From: Candidatus Izemoplasma sp.
GTDB lineage: Bacteria; Bacillota_I; Bacilli_A; Izemoplasmatales; Izemoplasmataceae
NCBI GenBank assembly: GCA_007117885.1
Contig: SKFS01000057.1
Span: 1 to 45,340 of the forward strand
Direction of reading: 5' to 3'
DNA: 45,340 nt
In this document: one piece after another, positions 33,470-40,749 of the stretch
Position numbering within the stretch: the stretch's first letter is position 1
Layout: each line of letters begins with the position of its first letter
Notes under the pieces: generated by a model
Databases searched by the model: none
Told to the model about the DNA's origin: nothing
Seen by the model: the letters and a program-made list of their open reading frames with translations, nothing else
Translations under genes and position numbers: made by a program

Positions 33470-34489
33470 TTATGTCTCGGAAAGCGAGAAATCGCCTTCA
33501 ACAATCCAACCCTTACGTCTAAAGATTGTATCAAAGATAAAAACGAACAGGAATGGCAACACAAAATGCATTAACACGACAATGAAGATTGTCGTTACCC
33601 CATAGCCCATCGCATCGAATGTTGCAAACTGACCCACAAAGGCACTTGTTCCCATACCGCTTCCCTCATAACGTGTGTGCATTTCAAAAACCACGGTAGA
33701 TAGTGGTCCTAAAATCGCGGAGGCAAGTATGGGGGGCAACCATATAATCGGTTTTCTCAGGATGTTTTTAAAGTGTAGCATTGACGTTCCAAAAGCCACT
33801 GATAAAACAGCACCCATCGTATTATCTTTACGACTCATTACAGCAAAACCAATCATTTGTGTCGCGCCACCAACCACCGCAGCACCGCCAGCAATTAAAC
33901 TCGCTTGACTTCCCGGGTCACCCAGCGTAATGCTCACAGCTATTGCTGCACTGCTAATCGGTGCCGTCAGTGCCATGCCCATTAAAACAGCAATAATTAT
34001 GCCCATAAAAAAGGGCGTGTAGGCTGTTGCTGAGTCGATATACCATGATATCGCATCCATCATTGCAAGGACAGGGCGTTCGATGATTAGAACCGTCATC
34101 AATGCTAAAAAGCTTGAAACCAAAGGAATTAAAACAATATCAAAAGGCGTTTTCTTACGCAGTAAAAAACGTACCCCTTCAATCGCCACAATGACTGTTA
34201 CATAAGCAATAACAGGATCCGCTCTAAGTGGAACTTGTGTCGCAATTCCCCCTGCAACAGCGCCAGCAACTAGCGGTAATCCGGTAAGTTTAAAACTCCA
34301 AGCAACACCCACTCCAATGCCGACTCCCATTAAACTCATTAAAACGGCCGCGAGTTGAGAAATGACCTGAATATTCGTGAAATCACCGATTTGACGAACA
34401 ATCACCCCAATAATCAATGTTGAAAACAACCCTAAAGCCATGCCATTCAATGTCTTAATAAAATACTCAAGTACCTTTCGCTCTTTCAT
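33470..34489 (-). CDS. PTS EIIC-like membrane protein (PTS_EIIC_2 type)
   Basis: This approximately 339-aa protein has about 10 hydrophobic segments and the features of the EIIC_2 family: GGATQMIGFAVMSRKDNTMGAVLS, GTSMLHFKNILRKPIIWLPP and GMGTSAFVGQ. No EIIA or EIIB domain or neighbour is present, so the phosphorylation partners must lie elsewhere, or the protein acts without the PTS. The start is ATG at 34489 behind GAGGTG; the longer GTG start at 34501 would swallow the RBS. Substrate unknown. Confidence 0.8.
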   Translation of the reverse strand: MKERKVLEYFIKTLNGMALGLFSTLIIGVIVRQIGDFTNIQVISQLAAVLMSLMGVGIGVGVAWSFKLTGLPLVAGAVAGGIATQVPLRADPVIAYVTVIVAIEGVRFLLRKKTPFDIVLIPLVSSFLALMTVLIIERPVLAMMDAISWYIDSATAYTPFFMGIIIAVLMGMALTAPISSAAIAVSITLGDPGSQASLIAGGAAVVGGATQMIGFAVMSRKDNTMGAVLSVAFGTSMLHFKNILRKPIIWLPPILASAILGPLSTVVFEMHTRYEGSGMGTSAFVGQFATFDAMGYGVTTIFIVVLMHFVLPFLFVFIFDTIFRRKGWIVEGDFSLSET

Positions 34490-34577
34490 GTTGCACCTCA
34501 CTTTTTCTACTGTTCATAGTATCGTTTGTCAATAAAAAAACAACTCAAAATCCCTATGTTTTTGTTTTGGTAAATTC

Positions 34578-35027
34578 TTAATCACGCATAGTCTTCGTTT
34601 TATCAATAAACATCTTTAATGCCTTCTCAAAGTTGGTGTTTTGAACTTGAGTCCGTTTGGGAATCACACTAAGTCGCTTGTTTCTCTTTCTCATCTTTTG
34701 CCCTAAATACCGTTTCATTAAGAGCCCATCAATTGTTTCATTGGTATAAAACCAACCGTCTTGATGTAAAACATAGGCGCCTTTACTCAATGCTAAAGCC
34801 GCTAAACCGTAGTCTTGAGTAATGACTAAATCCGCTTTTTGAGTGCGGGATATAATCGCATGATCGGCTTCATCTACTGAATCATCAACACGAAGATGTT
34901 CTCCATAGTCTTCTTCAATATGATGATGAAGATTACTAACGATTAAAAGCGGAATTTCTTCCGTTTTTGCAATGTTAACGACTATCTTACGAACTGGGCA
35001 ACCGTCCGCATCAACTAGGATTTTCAT
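34578..35027 (-). CDS. UPF0178/DUF188 (YaiI/YqxD) family protein
   Basis: This 149-aa protein has the family block MKILVDADGCPVRKIV at the N-terminus, with acidic residues suited to metal binding, then DEADHAIISRTQKADLVITQDYGLAALALSKGA, which looks like a PIN/NYN-type nuclease fold. The cellular role is unknown. It overlaps ribU by 17 nt, so its expression also depends on the FMN riboswitch. Confidence 0.88.
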   Translation of the reverse strand: MKILVDADGCPVRKIVVNIAKTEEIPLLIVSNLHHHIEEDYGEHLRVDDSVDEADHAIISRTQKADLVITQDYGLAALALSKGAYVLHQDGWFYTNETIDGLLMKRYLGQKMRKRNKRLSVIPKRTQVQNTNFEKALKMFIDKTKTMRD

Positions 35028-35676
35028 CGGTTTTCACCGTTGGTGATAAACGATCTCTAGGAAAAAACTTATCATTTAAATCGTCGATAAAATGAGAAAT
35101 CCGTTTATACACTAAAAAAGTAATCCCATACACTAATCCTGATAAAACAATATTCATCGGAATCGCTGCATACACAATATAAAGCCCCATGAAATTATCA
35201 ATAGTAATGTTTGGTATACGAGACATGAACTGCAGCAAGGGTTCTGGGTCACCGCCAAAGTAAAAATTAATGTAAAAATCGATTAAAAAGAAATAGTTCG
35301 CAAATACAGCAACACTAACCCATGTTACTATTCCGGCTAATGAAGCAACAACTGCACCTTTACGTGTACGGTAACGTAAATAAACGATGGATGAGGCCAA
35401 CACCGTAGCAGTACTAATAATGATGTCTGCACCTTCACCGACATAAAGTGTGGAAGTGCCGACAATCGCTAGTTTAAGCAATGTTCGTAACATCACTATG
35501 AGTACACCGCTAAGGGGACCTAACGCAAAACCACCAATAATCGCAGGCAAGTTCGAGAATTGAATATCTAAAAATGTTGCAAAGGGCCAAGGAAACTTTA
35601 GTGTTGAGTAAAGCAGTGTTGAAATTGCTGTTAAGTTCGCAATAATTACAATTTGAAGCGTTCTGTTCGTTTTCAT
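35011..35676 (-). CDS. ribU: ECF transporter riboflavin-specific S component RibU
   Basis: This 221-aa membrane protein has about six helices and the ECF S-component pattern: FATFLDIQFSNLPAIIGGFALGPLSGVLIVMLR (about 33-64), where the helix-1-to-3 Gly/Ala motif fits. The FMN riboswitch directly upstream makes riboflavin the likely substrate. The shared EcfAA'T energising module is not in this window. AGGAGG precedes the ATG. The C-terminal tail is charged and overlaps the DUF188 gene. Confidence 0.87.
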   Translation of the reverse strand: MKTNRTLQIVIIANLTAISTLLYSTLKFPWPFATFLDIQFSNLPAIIGGFALGPLSGVLIVMLRTLLKLAIVGTSTLYVGEGADIIISTATVLASSIVYLRYRTRKGAVVASLAGIVTWVSVAVFANYFFLIDFYINFYFGGDPEPLLQFMSRIPNITIDNFMGLYIVYAAIPMNIVLSGLVYGITFLVYKRISHFIDDLNDKFFPRDRLSPTVKTDENPS

Positions 35677-35706
35677 TCTTTTCCTCCTCTTCTAGCATTA
35701 AAAAAT

Positions 35707-35731
35707 GCTCATGAAGAATGTCTTCATGAGC
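35707..35731 (-). terminator. Regulated terminator of the FMN riboswitch
   Basis: An 11-bp stem (35707-35717 with 35721-35731) and 3-nt loop is followed by a T-run on the minus strand, between the aptamer and the ribU RBS. Confidence 0.87.
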
Positions 35732-35751
35732 AAAAAATAGTCAAAAAACGA

Positions 35752-35860
35752 CATCTTCTTTCATCTAGACTATAACTATCGGTTTTGGAATTTCACCAAA
35801 TCGTGCCTTCGGCTCGCGGACTATACCGCCGGTCGGGAATTTCACCCTGCCCTGAAGATT
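35752..35860 (-). ncRNA. FMN riboswitch (RFN element)
   Basis: Read on the minus strand the leader contains the RFN hallmarks in order: ATCTTCAGGGCAGGGTGAAATTCCC, ACCGGCGGTATAGTCCGCGAGC, GGTGAAATTCCAAAACCGATAGTTATAGTC and the closing GATGAAAGAAGAT. P1 joins 35854-35859 with 35752-35757. It binds FMN and shuts off transcription of ribU through the terminator at 35707-35731. Confidence 0.96.
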
Positions 35861-35875
35861 ATTCAATTCATTTGT

Positions 35876-35904
35876 ATTATAAGTTATCCAGCTTTTCTTG
35901 TCAA
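35876..35904 (-). promoter_or_regulatory. Sigma-A promoter of the FMN riboswitch/ribU transcript
   Basis: On the minus strand: TTGACA (35899-35904), a 17-nt spacer and TATAAT (35876-35881), a full consensus match. Confidence 0.92.
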
Positions 35905-35910
35905 GAAATA

Positions 35911-36621
35911 CTATAAGAACCAACTCATAACTAAGTAATAAACAATAGGCACAAGTAAAGATGGCAACATATTAGCAACTTTGACCTGTTTGAGTTTCAT
36001 AAAATTAATCCCAATTCCAATAATAATAATGTTTCCTACCATCGATAAACTCGTCCACATCTCTGGTGTTAAAAAAGCATCCGCTTGAACAGCTAATAAG
36101 GTTATCGCTCCTTGATAAATTAAAACACTGATCGCAGCAAAAGCCACACCAACACCAAAAACTGTCGCTAACATCATCGCGGTCACAAAGTCGAGCATGC
36201 TTTTTAGCAGCAATAAAGTTAAATCCTGATGTACGACTTCATAGATAGGCCCTAAAATCGCCAACGCACCAACACAGAAAATCAACGTGCCTGCCACAAA
36301 GCCTTTAGCTAATGGCGGTAACTGATATTTATGTTCCACCCGTTCAGACAACCGAGTTATCTTACCATCGATATCCACTTTTGTGCCAATCAACGTGCCA
36401 ATGACTAACGAAGATAATACTAGGAGTTCTCCCGATGTTGAAAACCCGTCGGTCTCAAGCACTAAAAAATCACTTAAAAACCAGCCAAAGGCCAACACAA
36501 AAATAACTAATCCTAACACAAACATCAACGACTCTTTCAACGTCTCAGGAAGTCGCTTTTTGAACACTAGTCCAATAAATGTTGCAACCACAACCGCAAT
36601 GGCATTAATAATGGTCCCCAT
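35911..36621 (-). CDS. DUF554 family membrane protein
   Basis: This 236-aa protein has seven hydrophobic segments and the DUF554 (YqgA) pattern: N-terminal MGTIINAIAVVVATFIGLVFKK, then GTLIGTKVDIDGKITRLSERVE and FVAGTLIFCVGALAILGPI. The family is annotated as possible transporter but has no proven function. It ends with TAG just before the ribU promoter, with no terminator seen between, so read-through is possible. It lies 8 nt after ogt. Confidence 0.85.
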   Translation of the reverse strand: MGTIINAIAVVVATFIGLVFKKRLPETLKESLMFVLGLVIFVLAFGWFLSDFLVLETDGFSTSGELLVLSSLVIGTLIGTKVDIDGKITRLSERVEHKYQLPPLAKGFVAGTLIFCVGALAILGPIYEVVHQDLTLLLLKSMLDFVTAMMLATVFGVGVAFAAISVLIYQGAITLLAVQADAFLTPEMWTSLSMVGNIIIIGIGINFMKLKQVKVANMLPSLLVPIVYYLVMSWFL

Positions 36622-36629
36622 AACTCACC

Positions 36630-37097
36630 TCACTTAAATCTTTGTTCATGTTCTAATAACCACTTCTTACGATGAATGCCTGATGAATAACCGCCGATTT
36701 CTTGCGTACTCGTTAAGACTCGGTGACAAGGTACAATAATCGTGATAGGGTTTTTCCCGTTGGCATTGCCAATCGCTCGATACGCTTTAGGATAGCCAAT
36801 GGATCGGGCTTGTTCTTGATAAGATAGGGTTTCGCCATAAGGGATGTTAATCAGTCGCTGCCAGGCCTGCTTTTGAAAGTTTGTCCCTACCAAGTCAAGG
36901 TTGACATCAAATACTTTTCTTACCCCAAGGAAATACTCATTAAGTTGTCGAAGTACATCGTCAAGCATCGCCGATGAATCGCTTTCCTTAATCTTCTCAA
37001 CGAAATCAATACCGATTAAATTAACCCCCATCACCACAATCCGTAATGGACCAATTGGCGACCTGTAATACCCTACCTCTTGCCTCATACTATTCAC
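36630..37097 (-). CDS. ogt: O6-alkylguanine-DNA alkyltransferase
   Basis: This 155-aa suicide DNA-repair protein transfers the alkyl group from O6-methylguanine to its own cysteine, found in IIVPCHRVL (about 122-130). The helix-turn-helix recognition block is PYGETLSYQEQARSIGYPKAYRAIGNANGKNP, with the Arg finger. The length fits Ogt/MGMT without an Ada domain. The N-terminus could start at the ATG three codons in. It leads the ogt-DUF554 pair. Confidence 0.95.
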   Translation of the reverse strand: MNSMRQEVGYYRSPIGPLRIVVMGVNLIGIDFVEKIKESDSSAMLDDVLRQLNEYFLGVRKVFDVNLDLVGTNFQKQAWQRLINIPYGETLSYQEQARSIGYPKAYRAIGNANGKNPITIIVPCHRVLTSTQEIGGYSSGIHRKKWLLEHEQRFK

Positions 37098-37145
37098 CTA
37101 AGATACGACTTATGGACAGTGTATCACAAACCTATAGGTCTGTCA

Positions 37146-38330
37146 TTATTCTTGTTGCAATAATCGTTTCTCAGTTAACTGAATTAAACTTGCACCTAAC
37201 GGTGCTGTCACTAAGATAGCCAAAACAGAAATTGCCAATATAATTTCTCCACCAGGTACACCTAACGTTAAAGGAATTGATCCCATTGCAGCTTGCACAG
37301 TCGCTTTAGGAATAAATGCTATGAATAAAAAGGACTTTTCTCTCCATGTAAAATTTGTTCTCAATGTTGCAATAAAAACGCCAAATGACCGCGCTATTAA
37401 ACCAGAAAAAATCAAAATCAAACCGATCACTCCAGCATCTAAAGCCACAGTCACATCGACAGCCGCCCCAACTAAAACAAATAAGAAAAGTTCCGCTAAA
37501 ACCCATACCTTATCGAACTTAATCGCTAATCGTTCAGCCACAACTTTTCGGCGTTCAACAATGACCAGTCCTAAGGTCATCACACCTAAAAGCGAGGCAA
37601 TGTAAATATATTCTTCTATTTGCTCAGTAAAACTTACAAAAAGAATGCTAACCGCCAATAATATCAATATCTTTTTCGTGTCACGGATGCGAAACTTCGT
37701 AAATAGCCATACTAAGCCTACCCCAATCACAAATCCAATAAGGATTCCTAAGAGTATCGACAATGGTAAACTTAATACACTTAGCACAGCGAGGTTACTC
37801 GCCGTCACTGCAGCACTTAAAAACATCGAAAAAAGTGTAATCGCAATAACATCATCAATACTCGCTGAAGCGAGCACTAATGTTGGGATATGGCTTCTTG
37901 TACTTACCTTATCTCTAATGAGTTTTAACATCGCTGGGACGATCACAGCCGGTGAGACCGCAGCAATAACAAATCCCAACATGCCTCCTTGAATAAAACT
38001 AAACTCCAATAACCACATCGCCAGAAACAAAATCATTAACCCTTCAAAAACCACCGGAATCACACTCATCGTCCCGGCAACTTTACCAACCCTTTGAATC
38101 GCTCTGCGGTTCAATCCGAGTCCTGCTCTAAGTAAAATAATAATCAGTGCAATCTTTCGTAAATCCCCAGAAATGGCTAAAAGACTCTCACTTAACAAAT
38201 CAAACCCTTGTGGGCCAATAACAATCCCGACCAACAACATACCTATAAGACCGGGGAGTTTGATCGCTTTAAAAAGTATGTGTCCTAACATGCCGAATAA
38301 AATTAAGTAAGCTAAACTTAACATCATCAT
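37146..38330 (-). CDS. Cation/proton antiporter (CPA family) under fluoride control
   Basis: This approximately 394-aa membrane protein has 12-13 helices. Family features are LPGLIGMLLVGIVIGP (TM2), the interrupted-helix block AAVSPAVIVPAMLKL and the core helix SASIDDVIAITLFSMF, with the ID-D acidic pair of CPA-type exchangers. The start is ATG at 38330 behind GGAGG. A fluoride riboswitch lies in its 5' leader, so it is expected to help fluoride tolerance, as antiporters in other fluoride-riboswitch operons are thought to do. The ions exchanged (Na+, K+, F-?) are not known. Confidence 0.87.
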   Translation of the reverse strand: MMMLSLAYLILFGMLGHILFKAIKLPGLIGMLLVGIVIGPQGFDLLSESLLAISGDLRKIALIIILLRAGLGLNRRAIQRVGKVAGTMSVIPVVFEGLMILFLAMWLLEFSFIQGGMLGFVIAAVSPAVIVPAMLKLIRDKVSTRSHIPTLVLASASIDDVIAITLFSMFLSAAVTASNLAVLSVLSLPLSILLGILIGFVIGVGLVWLFTKFRIRDTKKILILLAVSILFVSFTEQIEEYIYIASLLGVMTLGLVIVERRKVVAERLAIKFDKVWVLAELFLFVLVGAAVDVTVALDAGVIGLILIFSGLIARSFGVFIATLRTNFTWREKSFLFIAFIPKATVQAAMGSIPLTLGVPGGEIILAISVLAILVTAPLGASLIQLTEKRLLQQE

Positions 38331-38349
38331 GGTTCCCTCCAATAAAAAA

Positions 38350-38383
38350 ACTCCTGTCCACGCGTAAAAACGTTAACAGGAGT
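38350..38383 (-). terminator. Regulated terminator of the fluoride riboswitch
   Basis: ACTCCTGT (minus strand, 38383-38376) pairs with ACAGGAGT (38357-38350), followed by seven T. The 5' arm is also the 3' end of the aptamer, so ligand binding and termination exclude each other: fluoride should turn the gene on. Confidence 0.88.
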
Positions 38384-38420
38384 CATCAGCATTTGCGGTT
38401 ATCGGTGAACTCCATCACCA
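38378..38420 (-). ncRNA. Fluoride riboswitch (crcB motif)
   Basis: On the minus strand, GGTGATGGAGTTCACC, then ATAACCGCAAATGC and TGATGACTCCT match the crcB motif: the hairpin with GATGG-GTTC, the short pseudoknotted middle and the highly conserved TGATGACTCCT end. The aptamer overlaps the terminator, and the gene behind it is a cation/proton antiporter. Confidence 0.92.
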
Positions 38421-38428
38421 TCTTAACC

Positions 38429-38457
38429 ATTATAACAAGCGCCTTTCCGATAATCAA
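38429..38457 (-). promoter_or_regulatory. Sigma-A promoter of the fluoride riboswitch transcript
   Basis: On the minus strand: TTGATT (38452-38457), a 17-nt spacer and TATAAT (38429-38434), directly downstream of the heliorhodopsin stop codon. Confidence 0.8.
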
Positions 38458-38469
38458 TACCTAATTGAA

Positions 38470-39297
38470 TTAAGGTTGGAATGCGCCAAAGAGTACAAGC
38501 CAAGTTAAAATCGTTTTTGCGACCAACGATAAAATAATATAGCCGCGCTCACCATACAGATAGTTTTTAAACTTACCAATCCCTTTATACTGTAAAAACA
38601 TATTAACAGGGAAGGTGTTAAAGGCTAGGAAGTACGTAACAAGTATCGCCCATACAAAGCCAGGAACTGCATCTAAGTTTGGATTGACACCAATATAAAA
38701 AGCAATCGCTACCCATGGTGCAAGTCCAATAATTGAACCAAAAATAAACGGTAACCAATTTGTTTTCTTCTCTGTTTTATCGGTCCCAGCATTAAGTAGC
38801 TCCATATCTAAACCAAATAGATTCATCGCTGCATTTGCGAGTGCGATTAAGGCAAATACTGCAATATCACGAACACCAAACAATGAAGAAATCAAAACAA
38901 TCATTAACGATGAACTCAGTGCATACTCATACCAACGTAGTTTGTTGATGCCTTGCTTTAAATCATCCACGTACTTCTTCTTGTAAGGCACAGCAATAAT
39001 AAAATGGAAAATACCTGAAATAAGTAAGAAACTCGCCGTTAACGGTAAAAACGGTAATTGAAATAGTGTATCGGTTGTCGTTAAAACTAGCCCTTCACCT
39101 TGAACAAATTCTAAGTAATTCCCCACAACTGGAATGGTAAACGTTTGCGTCCCTGTTCCATCTAAGTTCGGGTAAATTAAAAACGCAAAGAGCATCATGA
39201 GTGTCCCTTGAATTAAGTGGACCGTCCCCATAATCTTGTTAAAACGTATTAAACTTGGAAATGATAACTTGTCTTTTTTGACAACTTCAGTGGCCAT
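38470..39297 (-). CDS. Heliorhodopsin
   Basis: This 275-aa seven-helix protein matches the heliorhodopsin family of retinal proteins, whose N-terminus faces the cytoplasm. RWYEYALSSSLMIVLIS (121-137) is the helix-C motif, with E124 as the Schiff-base counterion. YGERGYIILSLVAKTILTW (248-266) is helix G, with K261 as the retinal-binding lysine. FNTFPVNMFLQYKGIGKFKNY (226-246) is the conserved F-G region, and a long AB loop (about 42-80) is present as expected. The family is thought to sense light or regulate partners rather than pump ions. AAGGAG precedes the ATG. No retinal synthesis gene is in the window, so retinal must come from elsewhere. Confidence 0.93.
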   Translation of the reverse strand: MATEVVKKDKLSFPSLIRFNKIMGTVHLIQGTLMMLFAFLIYPNLDGTGTQTFTIPVVGNYLEFVQGEGLVLTTTDTLFQLPFLPLTASFLLISGIFHFIIAVPYKKKYVDDLKQGINKLRWYEYALSSSLMIVLISSLFGVRDIAVFALIALANAAMNLFGLDMELLNAGTDKTEKKTNWLPFIFGSIIGLAPWVAIAFYIGVNPNLDAVPGFVWAILVTYFLAFNTFPVNMFLQYKGIGKFKNYLYGERGYIILSLVAKTILTWLVLFGAFQP

Positions 39298-39390
39298 ATT
39301 TTCACTCCTTATGAATTTTTATGTGATTAGCTTCATTATATCATTGACCATTTTAAAACATCGGTTAAATACACTTTAAATTATAAAAAA

Positions 39391-39411
39391 GGATGATTGC
39401 ATCAATCATCC
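39391..39411 (-). terminator. Terminator of the CPBP protease/small membrane protein pair
   Basis: A perfect 9-bp stem (39391-39399 with 39403-39411) and 3-nt loop has six T on the minus strand. Confidence 0.87.
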
Positions 39412-39435
39412 AAAGTATAAAGTCCTAAAAATCTA

Positions 39436-39771
39436 TTAACGATCTTGTTTGACATAGAGAAAAAGATAGGCTTCGATAAGAACACCATAGACAATCCCGG
39501 CAATAAAACTAACGGCGTCTTCAAACCCTGTTGAGCTATAAAAAGCAAAGGACACCAATAATCCGAGTACTGCACCTCGTAAAAGTGCGTTTTTTCTTTG
39601 AGATAATGGCCAAAATGCACCAATAACTAATCCCATAATCACACGATTATACCAAAGTGAAAAAACAAAGTCCGGTGAGGCTGTAAACCCCGATCGAACT
39701 GAAGCACCCACGACACAAATAACACCGAGTACTGCACCAGCAATCAATGCATGAACAATTCTTTTAGTCAT
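39436..39771 (-). CDS. Small four-helix membrane protein, function unknown
   Basis: This approximately 111-aa protein has four hydrophobic segments and small polar loops (GASVRSGFTASPDF, PLSQRKNALLRG); I recognise no family. I chose the ATG at 39771, 4 nt after the CPBP protease stop. An earlier ATG (39792) that overlaps that gene by 17 nt is also possible. The two genes are probably co-transcribed and end at the terminator at 39391-39411. Confidence 0.6.
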   Translation of the reverse strand: MTKRIVHALIAGAVLGVICVVGASVRSGFTASPDFVFSLWYNRVIMGLVIGAFWPLSQRKNALLRGAVLGLLVSFAFYSSTGFEDAVSFIAGIVYGVLIEAYLFLYVKQDR

Positions 39772-39775
39772 TTCA

Positions 39776-40609
39776 TCACGCTTCTTCCTCATCGAGCGTG
39801 TACTTTATTGGCTGATACTCATCACGATCATCGTCAACCTGTCCAACGGTTTTCTTAATTTGCCATAAGCCAATAGGTACAAGTAAAATTAAACCATAAC
39901 TCAAAACGATAAACCATGTTTCTTCAAAAACGGCTTCAGGAATTAAAACCGACAATGAAGCAAACGCATTGTTCCCAAAATGCATCGCAATCGGTACCCA
40001 TATAGATTTAGTCCAATAAAACCCTAGCGCATAAATAATCCCAATCGCTGAGGCAAAAACCCCTTGAACAATGTTTAAGTGAAAAAGACCGAAAAATAAG
40101 CCGCTTAATAGAATAATAACCCAAGGACGCATATTCGTCTTTTCAAACCAACGAAAAAACATGCCTCTAAAAGCAATCTCTTCAACTAGCGGCGCCATTA
40201 AAGCCACCGCAAGAAAACTTAGCCACAAATCAGCGCCACCAATACTAGCTTCAATGGCTTCAATGTAAGACTGTACCGCTTCAGGAAACAAAAACTCGAC
40301 AAAATGAATGAGCAACACGCTGATGTTAATTCCCGCAAAACCAACAATCAGTGCCCAAAATAACACATAGGGTTTCACCTTTTTAAAGCGCATATGGCGG
40401 ACAAATCCAGGTTGATAGATAATCAAGATACCCAGAAAGATAATCACTTGTGTCGCAAGCAACGTTAAGGTGATATTGTTTGCTGATACTTCAGCAGGAT
40501 CTTCAACACCCAAAGCGATAAACAGAACTACCGTGATGATTACATTAACGATTAAGTAAAGTAAAATAAAGCCTAACGTTTTACCAATAGGTTTACTATA
40601 TTGCTTCAT
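39776..40609 (-). CDS. CPBP-family intramembrane metalloprotease
   Basis: This 277-aa membrane protein has the three CPBP (Rce1-like, Abi) motifs: EEIAFRG (EExxxR), FFGLFHL (FxxxH) and HFGNNAFASL (HxxxN). Bacterial members process peptides or take part in bacteriocin immunity and stress signalling; the substrate here is unknown. The C-terminal tail is acidic (DDDRDEYQ, DEEEA). A TATAAT on the minus strand about 20 nt upstream of the RBS (GGAGG) may be its -10. Confidence 0.87.
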   Translation of the reverse strand: MKQYSKPIGKTLGFILLYLIVNVIITVVLFIALGVEDPAEVSANNITLTLLATQVIIFLGILIIYQPGFVRHMRFKKVKPYVLFWALIVGFAGINISVLLIHFVEFLFPEAVQSYIEAIEASIGGADLWLSFLAVALMAPLVEEIAFRGMFFRWFEKTNMRPWVIILLSGLFFGLFHLNIVQGVFASAIGIIYALGFYWTKSIWVPIAMHFGNNAFASLSVLIPEAVFEETWFIVLSYGLILLVPIGLWQIKKTVGQVDDDRDEYQPIKYTLDEEEA

Positions 40610-40749
40610 AAAAGACCTCCAAAAATATGACTCATTGAAACTATTATACCGTATCCAATTTGAAAATACTGTGAAGATGGTATTATTTCAGCGTTTTCCT
40701 AAACTCCTTTAAACATAAACAAGATTCTTCAGACGAATGATTGAGATTG

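Noticed and set aside
33470-34489. Complete PTS sugar system
   Set aside because: Only a IIC-like membrane protein is present; no EIIA, EIIB or sugar-metabolic gene lies beside it.
37146-38330. Potassium efflux protein KefB with TrkA-N domain
   Set aside because: The protein ends after the membrane domain, with no regulatory nucleotide-binding domain.
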